Origin: Reticulitermes lucifugus
Lineage: Eukaryota > Arthropoda > Insecta > Blattodea > Rhinotermitidae
DNA length: 64,000 bases
NCBI GenBank assembly: GCA_026260175.1
Contig: JAKCWW010000340.1
Span: forward strand, 1 to 64,000
Direction: 5' to 3'
The notes below the pieces were generated by a model, which made no database searches, was not told the DNA's origin, and saw nothing but the letters and a program-made list of their open reading frames with translations. A program made the translations under genes and the position numbers. Numbering within the stretch: position 1 is the stretch's first letter; each line of letters begins with the position of its first letter. Shown here piece after piece: positions 40,801 through 49,990 of the stretch.

Positions 40801-42160
40801 AACTCATGGTGAGTATACCATGCAATGTCTGTCCGTATGTTACATCTTCTCATTTCTGAACATGTACTGAATTCAAATCAAACATTTGGTACTGCTTTAT
40901 TTATTTTGTTCCAGTCGTGCATCTGTCTCCCCACACAAATGCCTAGAAGGCTTGAATTTCCAGCTTCCTTCGCAATTCTTGGTCTGAAACAGTGTATAAT
41001 GTTGACTGATTTAAACTAATGAAGGGACTTTTATATTGTATATACCATGCATTTTTTCATAGTCTTAATATCAACCAACAAATGCACAAGAGTAGTGACA
41101 TGTATAAAATATATTTGAGACCCCTACATATGTTTCAGCAAACGAGTTGCCATCTTCAGGCGGTTATTTTAGCAGAGTACTACAAGAACTTTTTACATCC
41201 AAGCCTACAGTATGGTTACACATTAATAATTTCTACAGAACATACATATGTCATGGTCATGATTCACAGATGTAAATGTACAAGATTTTAAGTTAAAAAT
41301 GATAAAGACACTATACGTCTGGTGCAAGCAGTAGTTATAAATAAATATTGTATAATACATATATAATATAATACAATATAATATATATTTATATTTATTT
41401 TATATATGTATTATATAATATATTTATTTATAACTACTACTTGCACCAGAGGTATGGCGTTTTATCATTTTTAACTTAAAATTTTGTTCATTTACATCTG
41501 TGAATCATGACCATGATATATGTACATTCTGTAGGAATTATTAATGTGTAACCATACTGTAGGCTTGGATGTAAAAAGTTCTTGTAGTTCTCTGCTAAAA
41601 ACCCCCCTGAAGATGGCAACTCGTTTGCTGAAACATATGTAGGGGTCTCAAATATATTTTATGCATGTCAATAATCTTGTGCATTTGTTGGCTGATATTA
41701 GACTAATGAAGAGACGTGTGTCCTAATCAGATGCCCTAATTGCACCTTCCTCCTAATTTTCATATCTGGATTAGTTGCCAAAATTTCCAGTTTGTGTTCC
41801 TCTGTTTTGGTATGGCGCCCCTGGCCTGTGGAGACAGGACCCGTATTTGTGTCGTGATGTAGCATTTGTATTAAGGTATGATGTTCACTGTGTAGAAATA
41901 AATACCAACATCTTTCAGATCAAGCAGCCACATCATCATCATCATCACCACCACCACCACCTTCAAGTGAGAGGCTGTCAATGAAGAAATTTGTTGAAAT
42001 GTTGAAAGGACCTGAACATGTACATGAATCAAACCGAAGGATGCAGCGAATACTAGAAGAGGTGTTGACCAAGAATATGCATTTACAAAGTAACCTGGAA
42101 CAACTCTCACTGGAAGTGGTTAGGCTTAGCAAGGGACCTGACAATAATGCGTGTTCATGA
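19841..42160 (+). CDS. GRIPAP1: GRIP1-associated protein 1 (GRASP-1) orthologue, complete, 15 exons
   Basis: In vertebrates this coiled-coil Rab4 effector and GRIP1 partner acts in recycling-endosome traffic. Exons: 19841-19882, 23342-23408, 24916-25112, 26284-26385, 27777-27934, 28254-28393, 31011-31155, 32494-32671, 33690-33920, 36012-36158, 36281-36505, 36640-36874, 38987-39129, 40014-40209, 41919-42160. All introns are GT-AG, phases match, and the CDS is 2,448 nt (815 aa; human about 841). The N-terminus MASQLSDEEFQRLQ, then QLIELRTENY and EDDFRLQNQTLLHEL, matches the family closely. Residues about 10-620 are mostly coiled coil (including LHRKQESFLQLQEEKEKLY), with a less structured stretch at 137-235. 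Exon 14 carries EKWVLEEKINHLEQSSAAMA. Exon 15 starts with a Ser5-Pro5 run (741-750) and ends with LTKNMHLQSNLEQLSLEVVR. The first and last exons are fixed by homology, and exon 14 by the only in-frame acceptor. Confidence 0.95.
21659..21926. mobile_element. possible hAT-like MITE in GRIPAP1 intron 1
   Basis: The ends are CAGGGGTGACCAC and, inverted, CAGGGGTGGCCAGC, which fits hAT-type termini. The 8-bp flanks do not match, so the boundaries or the insertion model are uncertain. Confidence 0.5.
22690..22990 (+). pseudogene. Tc1/mariner-type transposase fragment in GRIPAP1 intron 1
   Basis: A broken reading resembles the middle of an IS630/Tc1/mariner transposase. It runs from a stretch like CGCRIHFHNRLLQSMRDG to VNPEVLLFIDEA, where the last residues match the (D)EA block around the second catalytic Asp. 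It carries stops and frameshifts. A related, longer copy is at 52756-54117. Confidence 0.5.
23729..24283. mobile_element. hAT-type MITE in GRIPAP1 intron 2
   Basis: The termini are CAGTGTTTCTCATCC on the left and CAGTGGTTCTCAAAG read inward from the right. The 8-bp flanks gcctagag and gcctgtag agree at 6 of 8 positions. Both ends carry the motif on imperfect inverted repeats; the inside is AT-rich and non-coding. Confidence 0.75.
24788..24820. repeat. GGT trinucleotide microsatellite
   Basis: About nine GGT units in GRIPAP1 intron 2, roughly 100 bp before the exon 3 acceptor, followed by a TTC/CAT-rich stretch. Confidence 0.9.
26490..26660 (+). repeat. tRNA-derived SINE fragment in GRIPAP1 intron 4
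   Basis: The segment around GACAAAGTGGCACTGGGACA matches the minus strand of the SINE at 49432-49702 almost exactly. Homology continues through TAGTCCATATGGCATTTATG before it and CATTTTACCCTGTCA after it. The head is weak (GATTCCTGCC in place of the B box). Confidence 0.7.
29400..30345 (-). pseudogene. jockey-like LINE 3' fragment in GRIPAP1 intron 6
   Basis: Read on the minus strand it gives WFAANKLVLNVDKTNVMKF, KFLGLQIDNHLDWKNH and YGYFHSIIRYGIICWGNSSN. These are the same C-terminal RT blocks as in the 14-15 kb LINE. Later frames are broken, and the sequence ends with a TGTG/CATG-rich microsatellite tail at about 29400-29485, as LINEs of this type often do. It is a different subfamily from the 14-kb copy. 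Confidence 0.8.
33485..33620 (+). repeat. LINE 3'-terminal fragment in GRIPAP1 intron 8
   Basis: Contains GAGAATTTCTTGACTAGCTG, a TATTAGCTTCTCATGAAGGA segment and a CTGCATGG segment. These match the 3' ends of the copies at 40380-40640 and 57770-58000. Only the last part is present here. Confidence 0.55.
37100..37502 (+). mobile_element. tRNA-derived SINE with 15-bp target duplication, interrupted by an assembly gap
   Basis: Starts with GGGGCGCGCGGTGGCGTAGT (A box TGGCGTAGTTGG) and reaches GTCGCGGGTT, the beginning of a B box, at the gap edge. After the gap, the tail AGGGCCTGTCTAGGCCTGTA ends in CTTTACC repeats. The 15-bp sequence ACCATCAGTGTGACA is exact on both sides (37085-37099 and 37503-37517). 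It lies in GRIPAP1 intron 12 in sense orientation. Confidence 0.9.
37160..37444. other. assembly gap (285 N)
   Basis: The gap lies wholly inside a SINE. The exact target duplications on both sides show that no unique sequence outside the element is missing. Confidence 1.
37534..37788. mobile_element. fold-back element with hammerhead core, in GRIPAP1 intron 12
   Basis: Inverted arms of about 110 bp, from ATGAATACAATGTTAATAC on the left to its complement near 37770-37788. TGTTGGTTCC occurs at 37524-37533 and 37789-37798, a likely target duplication. The left arm, on the minus strand, carries CTGAAGA (37666-37672), a U, a perfect six-base-pair stem GGCCAC/GTGGCC, and GAAA. CCTCC before the core pairs with GGAGG after it. 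The right arm has a mutated core (CTGGTAGA, CAAAA). Confidence 0.8.
40380..40640 (+). repeat. LINE 3'-terminal coding fragment in GRIPAP1 intron 14
   Basis: One frame reads VNWIHLAQDRVKWQACREHD at 40503-40562, the C-terminal block common in insect LINE proteins (DWIxLAQDRxxWR). It is followed by the same 3' segment (AATTTCTTGACCAGCTGAG) found at 33.5 and 43.2 kb. The frame is disrupted before and after. Confidence 0.7.
41029..41701. mobile_element. ~670-bp palindromic element with two hammerhead ribozyme motifs, in GRIPAP1 intron 14
   Basis: Two arms of about 315 bp are near-perfect inverted copies around an AT-rich centre near 41383. The 14-bp flanks ACTAATGAAGGGAC (41015-41028) and ACTAATGAAGAGAC (41702-41715) differ at one position and look like a target duplication. 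Each arm carries CTGAAGA, U, GGCAA-CUCGU-UUGCU and GAAAC-AUAU-GUA-GGGG: right arm on plus at 41602-41646, left arm on minus at 41119-41165. No coding sequence is present. The high arm identity points to a recent origin. Confidence 0.88.
41601..41646 (+). ncRNA. candidate minimal type I hammerhead ribozyme
   Basis: Stem I: CCCC before the core pairs with GGGG (41642-41645). Core box CTGAAGA (41607-41613) fits CUGANGA. Stem II is GGCAA/TTGCT with one G-U pair. GAA (41630-41632) is followed by A-C, an AUAU loop, then G-U, making a 2-bp stem III. The predicted cleavage is after A41641 (GUA). An extra U between the core box and stem II departs from the textbook form. It is sense to GRIPAP1 transcription. 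Confidence 0.55.
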
Positions 42161-42974
42161 GGGTATTGTCCTAGAATGTAAGATAGTTCTCAGTAGATAC
42201 AGTTGTTGAAACTTCCGGGACTACATATGTGGCCTCTCTGTTGGCAGTTTTCTTTCTGGGTGGACAGTTACTCATTACCTAATGCAGGTGACTGTTCCGC
42301 TCAGGTATCCAGCATCTAGTGATAACATGCTAGCTCACAGTGGATAATAATGCAATATAAGGCTGTTATTGCTTTTTTTGGTAGTTAGCACTCTGTCATT
42401 ACTGGAAATGTTTAAAACCTTTGTGAGGCTGAGTACCACTTGTCTAGTGTACCTGTCAGTAATTAATAGTTTCAAATTCACTAATGTTAGGCGTGAGTTA
42501 CGTTATGCCCACTTGATTTCATTGGAAGAAAACTTTTTTATGTGGCAATTATTTATATTGTTTATACTTCCTGATTAGAGTCCATAAACCTGTTACTGAT
42601 AATTTAGATACTTTGTGGTCAGAATTTATTGGTATGAGATCAAAGGAAGGTACTGATGAACCAAGTACTGTATTTGCCTGAGCATAAAATGACTCTGCAT
42701 ATAAAAGATCCTCTTTCACAGTCTGTAATTTTTGGAAAAAATACCTATACAGAACATGTTTAATTTTGTGTGCAGTTAGAAAACAACCCCCCCTCCTCCA
42801 ATTTTCAAATGATGAATTAGGAAAGAATTCTCACCTTGTCTTCACGTAAATATGGTGTGTTACCTTGTAGTAGACCTTCTATATCATTCAAAGAATGATG
42901 AATTTAAGTGAGTTTGATACCATACTTGCTGACTTTCCAAACTGAAATTGTTTACGTGTTAAAGTGTGTAGGAG

Positions 42975-43215
42975 TCCTGGTTCGAAAGCTTGAATGGAAC
43001 ACACCGCTTGGAAGACCTGGGCATAGTTGGCAACTTAATTATAAGTGGATTTTAAAGAAGTACTGAGGGCAGTTGTAGATTTAATTCATCCAGCTCAGGA
43101 CACAGAACCAGGGGCAAGTTTTTGTGTACATGGTAGTTAAGCTTTGAGTTTCATAAAGCATGTGGAATTCCTTGACAAACTTAACAACTCTTAGCTTGGA
43201 CTCTGGTCACAGGAG
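42975..43215 (+). repeat. LINE 3'-terminal fragment
   Basis: Aligns with the 40.4-kb and 57.8-kb fragments. A CTTGGAAGACCTGGGCATAG segment, then AATTCATCCAGCTCAGGACA, corresponds to the IHLAQD block. GGAATTCCTTGACAAACTTA is followed by TTAGCTTGGACTC. Confidence 0.6.
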
Positions 43216-44115
43216 TTATTACAGTGCTCTCATTTTATTAAATAACAAGATGGGTAACTTACATGTAAAATAACATTGAGGTGTAGATTGCATCATGGAC
43301 TCTTATCAAATAGTCTTAGCATTTAATCTGTGGGGGGGGATCACACTTTTTGTTATTGTTTGCAGTTGTAGATGTGTTACAGGTTGCTATTATTATTTTA
43401 GGGTGTTGTTATTTTTTTAAATCAAGTATAAAGTGGCATGTATTAAATACAAGTTTTATTATGTGTTGTTATATTTCTTTGAAGAATGTATTATTTATGT
43501 TTCTGCATTGATTTTGCCTGTGTTAAATTTATTGGCCATTACCTCAAAGGTTTTCCAGGTTAAAATATTGTATATTTGCATGTTTGCCTTAATTACCCAA
43601 CATGCAAATCACATCTGTGTGGTACCTTATTATGTTCAGATCATCTGTGGTGTCTCTGGCTCTGGCGTATTTCTTTTAATTAATCTGTAAACAGCACGAT
43701 TTTTGGAGAAATGTATTTTACATGAATTGTGTTTAGATTTTCTCTGCAACTTTTGTCTGAAACTTTCCTCAAGCCAAGGAGAATTTAGCGAGATAATATT
43801 GTAATTGTTTGTAGGACTTTGTGTACAGAGCCTGTTATTTTTGTCCAATTTTGACCAACTTGACAGATTTTCATAAAAATCCCCAATATAAATTTTCATG
43901 AACATCCTTTGGCGAGTTGTTACATGCAGTGCAATGGTCTCAGCCAGGGGGTTGGTGTGGCAAATTCCACTGTCAAGCAAAATCCACCACTGTTGGAGAT
44001 TGGAATGTTGTTTAGCCAGCTGGATACCGGAGTTATCTGAGGACCTAAGTTTCTCTGGGCCTGGAGACAAGAGTAGGAACAGTATTGATCAGTCATGAAC
44101 TAGATGCTCTCTGAG

Positions 44116-44164
44116 GTACAGGTTCTGTATATGTTAAATTTATTGGATATAAACTCAGAGTAGT
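44116..44164 (+). repeat. 48-bp exact direct repeat, copy 1
   Basis: The segment from AGGTACAGGTTCTGTATATG through TGGATATAAACTCAGAGT is identical to 46321-46368. The flanks differ. Confidence 0.9.
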
Positions 44165-46320
44165 GTATTGTTCTTGTAAATAAATTTCAGTTTATTATAT
44201 TTCAACTTAAGTGTGGTGTTGGTCTATTTTGTCTAGTCCCACAGACAGACAATACAAAACTAATGTTTCCTTTTCACAGTTGTTTTGCAAATCGCCCAAA
44301 AATGAAGTTGCCCTGTCATTAATGACTTATTTGCCCTTGTTTGGGAACTTCATTTGATATAGTGATTAATGACGATGTTAGATGATTAAATGCCCTCGTG
44401 CACCACAGGGTCTGTTGGGGCCTTATCTGTGCCTCTGTCCAGGACCCATGAAAGTGAATTTACAGATACACAGCCCACCTGACAAGCATTACACATTATT
44501 AATGGAGAATTATATAAAATAACTGACTGTATGATATTTACAGTTACTCTTAGGATGCACAAGATGTTTCACAATTGTCAGTTGTCATTAACATGACATG
44601 GCACTGGCAAAAGTAAGTGAAGATGAAACAAATCAGATTATTCTGTTAGCAGAAGTTTCGTCTGAAAGTAAACTGTGAGCTTATCAGAGTACCAGATGTT
44701 ACCAGATGGAACCTTCAAGTTAGGCCATTGATATAACACATTATCTACTTTAAAATGCATGTACTCTGTTACAGGTGTAACAGGAATACACATAATGTTC
44801 AAGTAACCTAGAGTTTTTGTTGTGCTCTGCCTTACAGTGCAGTTTAGTAGCCACATACCATCATGAGCACTGCTTAATCCTGTTTTAAAATCGTACGTTT
44901 TGAAGTTAAAGTGATAATATGCACTTCCTTTATACAGAATTTACATTTTTTTGTACAAAGGCCTCCGGTTTTACACTATGGACATTTGTCTGTTACAAAT
45001 CATGAATGAGTGTAAACCTGGGAGGTAAAAATATGAAAATTGGATATGTATATGCATGTATGTACTATGTGGGGGCATCCAATTTTTGTAGTTTAAAGTT
45101 TTTGGTAAGATTCTGTATTAGCACAAAGGTGAAATTCTTTCAACTGCATGTCTTACCAGCACACAAATACTGTGTCCAGGCAGATTGTTATATGCATTTT
45201 TAGTGAGATGTGTAACCTTGATATGACTGAATTCTTGTTTTCTGTGTAACATTTACGTGTTACTGTTGTGTTAATCCCTTGAAACCTTTTTTGACATGGC
45301 CTTGGAATCCTATTTAAATGCTGAGAAAGGTGTAACTGCCTGGAAAAGAGGTCCATTCAGACCCCTGAGATAGCATTTTGGCCTTTCTGTATGTCCACAT
45401 GTCACACTCCTTATTAGTACACACTGAGTAAAATGAAGTCTAGTTACTGTGCAAGTGTAATGTTCCTACCTTGTAATATAAAATGTATTTGTTTTCCAGT
45501 AAATTGTGAGTTAGTAAAATGCCGCCTACGTGTTGCAGACGTCATCAGTATAATGTATGAGTAGTTAGGTCTGCAGTTTTTTAATGTTCTATTTTTCAGG
45601 CTTCGTAAGTAACACATTATTTAGCACAAGTATAACTGCTCTGTATTTGGAAGCATTGATCACAGACTTTTGATTGCATAACATTTTTTACCCCCAAAAA
45701 AGGGACAAAATATAATCAAATTATTTGTTGATTTGGGTAACTTACATGTTAACATACTTTCATAACTACAAAAAAAATTGGAATGTATGTTAATGTGTGG
45801 TGTGTCGTTTGAAAGTAGCAAAAATTATGCTGGAACACGCGCCGAATTTTAATGGTGTATGCAGTTTTTAAAAAAATTATGAATATAACTTTCTTACTGA
45901 CATTGCAAAAGCAGACCATGAAAGAAGAGAGGAAAAAATATATTCTTGAAATTCTTGAGCAAGCCCAGTGTCTAATATAATCTGACATTCTGTAATATTT
46001 ATGTAATGTTACCAGATAAGAATTGTATAATATATGTGAGTAATGTCTCCATTGCAATAAAAAATTTCCTTTTATCTGATGTTTTGCACAAGAGAAATTC
46101 TTTCTAACAAATATGAACTCTGATAAGTGGCAAATGGCTTGTAGAGAGCTGGCATAGCTCATTCATTTAAAGTGATTTGCTATGGGTTTGACAGTAGGGG
46201 TTAAGTTATTTGTTGTAGTGGCAGTGACTCAAAGCTGTGTTTCTGTTGCATATTTTTGGGTTTTACACACATATTGGCACTATTTTTGTTTTATTTTATT
46301 CTTGTGAAGAACTCATTATT

Positions 46321-46368
46321 AGGTACAGGTTCTGTATATGTTAAATTTATTGGATATAAACTCAGAGT
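46321..46368 (+). repeat. 48-bp exact direct repeat, copy 2
   Basis: Identical to the copy at about 44117-44164, 2.2 kb away, in the same orientation. It belongs to no repeat family I recognise. Confidence 0.9.
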
Positions 46369-47184
46369 TTTGTATCATTGTCATGTTTGTAATTGTATAG
46401 TGAGTAGATCATCGCCATACCAGATTTCACATTCCTAGCTCCAGTAGTCTGTTAGTTGTCACGCCCAAACCTAAAGCTGAAGAAGAATTTTGCATGAGTG
46501 CCTTGTTACTTACATTCTATGAAAAGATGACTGTAACAGAAGTTACATATTTATCAACGGTCTGTGACCATACATCATATCAGAACCTAAAAGTATGTGG
46601 TGTATGGTGCTGTTGTTCCTCCCACCTCACGGTTTTGCACATCTGCAGTTTTGTCACTGGTTGTGGTAAATTACATTTTCAGTTTGGGGTGTTCTCCAGT
46701 GGTGCAGTGTTCGTGTCGAGCTTTGTGAAAAGTAGTGGACTGGTTCAAACGTTGAGGTAGAGGGGGATACAGCACAGTAATCTCAAAGCCTACATTTTTT
46801 CCCCCCTTTTTAGGAAGGAAAATGGGCATATGAGAGCTCCATGTGGTGTGTGTCTGTATGTGCCCCTGTTTCAGCTTGTGAACCATTTGGCCAGTTTTCA
46901 CGAAACTTGGTTTTAGCATTATACCATCAGCCCCAACATTGTACTTCTTATTTTCCAACACTCAGTTGTAACAACATGGTGGCTGCATCTATTTTGTGAA
47001 GTAGAAAGTAGGGTTTGATATTTCTCTTGGGGAGTACCTAAAGAACTACCTTTGCTTGGATTCATGGAAAACCCATATAGACACTTCTTATCCAACTTGG
47101 AAAGCCCAGTACTTGATGGTAGCAAGGTTAAGGGAAAACACAAACAGTTGAGTGCATATGTTTTTGCATGGGCAAGTCACATAA

Positions 47185-47400
47185 GGGTAGTCCACAGGTA
47201 TAGGAACAGGCTACATGCTGGATGACTGAGGAACTGTGGTTTGATTCCTAGCAGGGGCTCTTATCCAAAGCCTCCATGCTGACACTGGACTCCACTTAGC
47301 CATGTATTCAATGGGTAGCAGGGGCTGTTTACTCGTAGATAAAGCGGCCAGAGCATGATGCTAACAACACCTCCATTTAGTGTGAGGTTGATTTGACTTC
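47185..47400 (+). mobile_element. tRNA-derived SINE, diverged composite copy
   Basis: The head GGAACTGTGGTTTGATTCCT has a degenerate B box. The body ATAAAGCGGCCAGAGC and CATTTAGTGTGAGGTT aligns with the copies near 12.2, 13.2 and 62.3 kb. Confidence 0.55.
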
Positions 47401-47515
47401 ATGGTATGGTGCTTAATTAAGCACAAGCTTAACTTTACATTATCAATTTCCAGTTTTCATGCACCACTCTGGTGTACGCCACCTAGTTTGGGAAGCCCTG
47501 GTACAGATCGTAAGC

Positions 47516-48068
47516 CAGGCCTGTCAAACACACGACCCACAGAGCTTAATGTTGTTGCCTGCTCACATTTTGATGTCTATGAAGTTTTCCTGCCCTTTCA
47601 GAACACAAGAGCAAACAACTTGCCCGCCATTTGCATTCTGTCCTGTGTTTAAGCTTTGTATGTATGTGTATTTACCAACCTGAAGGTCATTTTGATCCTC
47701 ACTCACAGCTTCCATCAGCACAGAGCAAGAAGGGGTGGAAGTTAAGGTAATTGTGAAAATGTTTAGTTCTAACATTTTAAGGGACTGTACATGTTGCAGC
47801 CGAAGAAATTAAAAAAGCTTTTATTAAACACTATGTTTTTTGCCCAGTCAGTATTTGAATAACTTTTCAAAGATATGAACTTCTTTTGTTTCATAGTACA
47901 CCCAAGAAGTCTGCAATATCAAATACAAGGAGTGCTTTATGTCCTTGTGTTTTTCTGTATTGAAAAATTTACAAATGAAGAATAAGGAGGCAATGTGACA
48001 TGATATGACCCCAGATGACAAATTGGGTTTTGGATTTGGCCCACAACCTGTTTGGTTTGACACACCAG
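47516..48068. mobile_element. hAT-like MITE
   Basis: The termini CAGGCCTGTCAAACAC and, inverted, CTGGTGTGTCAAACCA resemble hAT ends of the GTGTCAAAC type. The 8-bp flanks agree at 5 of 8 positions. No transposase was seen. Confidence 0.5.
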
Positions 48069-48712
48069 CCATGAGCAACAGACAAACATTTTGTATTGCT
48101 GGTGACATCACAATTGTAAGAAATTTCGGCAATTATAGTAGTTGAAGAGCGTGATTGTGTCTGAGTCATATGCCAGCTTGTTTGCCAGTATGTAACACTT
48201 CATCAAAACAAACCTTAATCTTGTAGGTATATATGTATTATTATTATTATTATTATTGAAAGACGTTTATATTGATAATTTCAATTCTGTATCCTTTTAT
48301 TCTATTTGGTCGGACTGTAGTAGTTAATTAAACATTTTATTCGACTGCTTCCAATTTGTTTTCAGTATGTTATTTGTGTAATGAATATCTCTAACATTAT
48401 ATTGGTGATAAGTTGGAAGCCTTTGATGTGATTGATAATTGGTGTTGTACATAGACAGTAAACTGAGTTCTTCATTCTTTCATTGTGTTTAATCGGATTG
48501 TTGTGGTTTAACGAAGATCATAATTGTTTACAAATTTCTACTTTGTGTCGAGTGCATCACTTATACAAAATGTTTACAATATTGAAAGGCGTTAATAAAT
48601 ATGCAGTCCAGTATATTATAAGCGTGGTTTGTCGGTCACACCCTGGCTACTCTTATTGTTGATGACACGTCAGATGGTTGTGATTCCCGAAAAAAAAAGT
48701 GTCGTCGTGAAG

Positions 48713-48965
48713 CAGTCAGGAGGTACCAATGCTTCGGTCGGCATTGCAGCATCGTACTTTGTCGAACACATTTATCAAGCTGTCCCTTAAGAATACGTTA
48801 AATTCATTGCGTGAACGTTTAAATGAGACTTTATTAAGTTACGATACAGTCAAGAGGTCCCTATGCTTCGGTAGACATTACAGCGCCGTACTTTGCCAAT
48901 AACATGTATCAGGCTGTCTCTGAAGAACTTCTCAAATTCATGGCGTGAGTATTCAGTGAACGTGT
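48713..48965 (+). repeat. diverged tandem duplication, unit 134 bp
   Basis: Two copies begin at 48713 and 48847. They align without gaps over at least 102 bp (34 triplets), both starting CAG TCA and both reaching GCG TGA. One frame reads ASVGIAASYF, then YQAV in copy 1 and ASVDITAPYF, then YQAVSEELLKFMA in copy 2. Copy 1 has an in-frame TAA. The family is not recognised. Confidence 0.75.
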
Positions 48966-49338
48966 ATTTCACAGTATCCCTCTTGGGCTATAACATATAT
49001 GAACGGATCAATTTATATTTAATGTATGGAAATCATAGTTAGAGATGGGATAAGTTAAAATTTGTCGTTGAAATTTTAACGGGCTCTGTACTAGTACAGT
49101 TATGATTACTGTTAAATGTTATACCAGAAACATTATTCTAACAATGCCCTGAATTTTTCAACCGTTTTTTGTGCTTTTCTTTCGCGAAATGAAATTCGGC
49201 AGGAGGTAGGCCTACGAGGTGGTCGTGTCCGTCTCTCTGATCTAGTATTGGGGTTAATAATGGCTATACCGACGTTGACAAAACATTATATTGGAGTTAT
49301 ACTCACTAATTTTGTGAACTTCCATCGTCTAATGTATT

Positions 49339-49990
49339 AACGTTAATGTGATAAGTACAACACTACGTTCCAGGGGCACGATCGCACCTCATCTTCAGAC
49401 TTGCTTCTCAACCATATTACCACTTTTTTTTATTGAAGGGCCCCGTAGCAATCGCTACGGACGCACCGCAGCCTGGAAGGCTAATTGTGCAACCCTGTGA
49501 AGAAGATGAGATTTTTCTGCTTTTCCATTTTAATAGAGCACCGTGGAATGAAATTGACAGGGGAAATCGTAGTACTCGAAGACAGACCTGTCCCAGTGCC
49601 ACTTTGTCCAACACAAATCCCACATGGACTGACCCGGGATCGAACCCGGGCCTGCGCGGTGAGAGGCCGGTGACTAACCGCCTGAGCCATGGCACGGCCC
49701 CATGTTGTAAATACTATAGCGCAAACTAAAGTCAAATCGGTGAACAAAAACGTTCCAAAGACAGCTTTAAATTTATGTCACCGCACATCTCACTGCACAT
49801 CTTCATCACGCGCGACAGTTTCTAAACTTCCTTTGGAACGTCATTTCTGCAATGGTTTGACTTCACTTTGTGCTATGGAACAGTTTTTATGTGATACTAT
49901 TATGTTTTAGAAGTAAACGTGAAGGGAGGGGGGTGATCCTGCCCCCCGAAACGTATTGTTATATTTATTACATTAATTTGAATACATTAC
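49339..49990. mobile_element. fold-back element interrupted by a SINE
   Basis: The left arm (49341-49400) and right arm (49918-49990) are inverted copies: TTAATGTGATAAGTACAACA, then TACGTTCCAGGGGCACGATC, against the complement of GATCCTGCCCCCCGAAACGT and what follows it. On the minus strand the left arm carries CTGAAGA (49392-49398), GAGGTGC-gatc-GTGCCCCT and GGAACGTA. The right arm ends its core in CGAAACG at 49947-49953. The SINE at 49432-49702 lies between the arms. Confidence 0.65.
49432..49702 (-). mobile_element. tRNA-derived SINE
   Basis: On the minus strand it starts near GGGGCCGTGCCATGGCTCAG, with an A-box-like CATGGCTCAGGCGG and a perfect B-box core GGTTCGATCCC within CCCGGGTTCGATCCCGGGTC. 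The body and an A-rich end (CAATAAAAAAA) follow. A related fragment lies in GRIPAP1 intron 4. I found no clear target duplication. Confidence 0.8.

Noticed and set aside
41775-41984. Frame with a His10 run ending in exon 15 of GRIPAP1
   Set aside because: This is the ATC/ACC repeat read out of frame; the in-frame reading gives Ser-Pro and the conserved C-terminus.
49610-49702. tRNA gene suggested by a perfect B-box-like sequence on the minus strand
   Set aside because: The acceptor stem and anticodon arm do not form, and the homology continues into a SINE body. The same reasoning applies to the heads at 12.4, 13.6, 37.1 and 62.6 kb.
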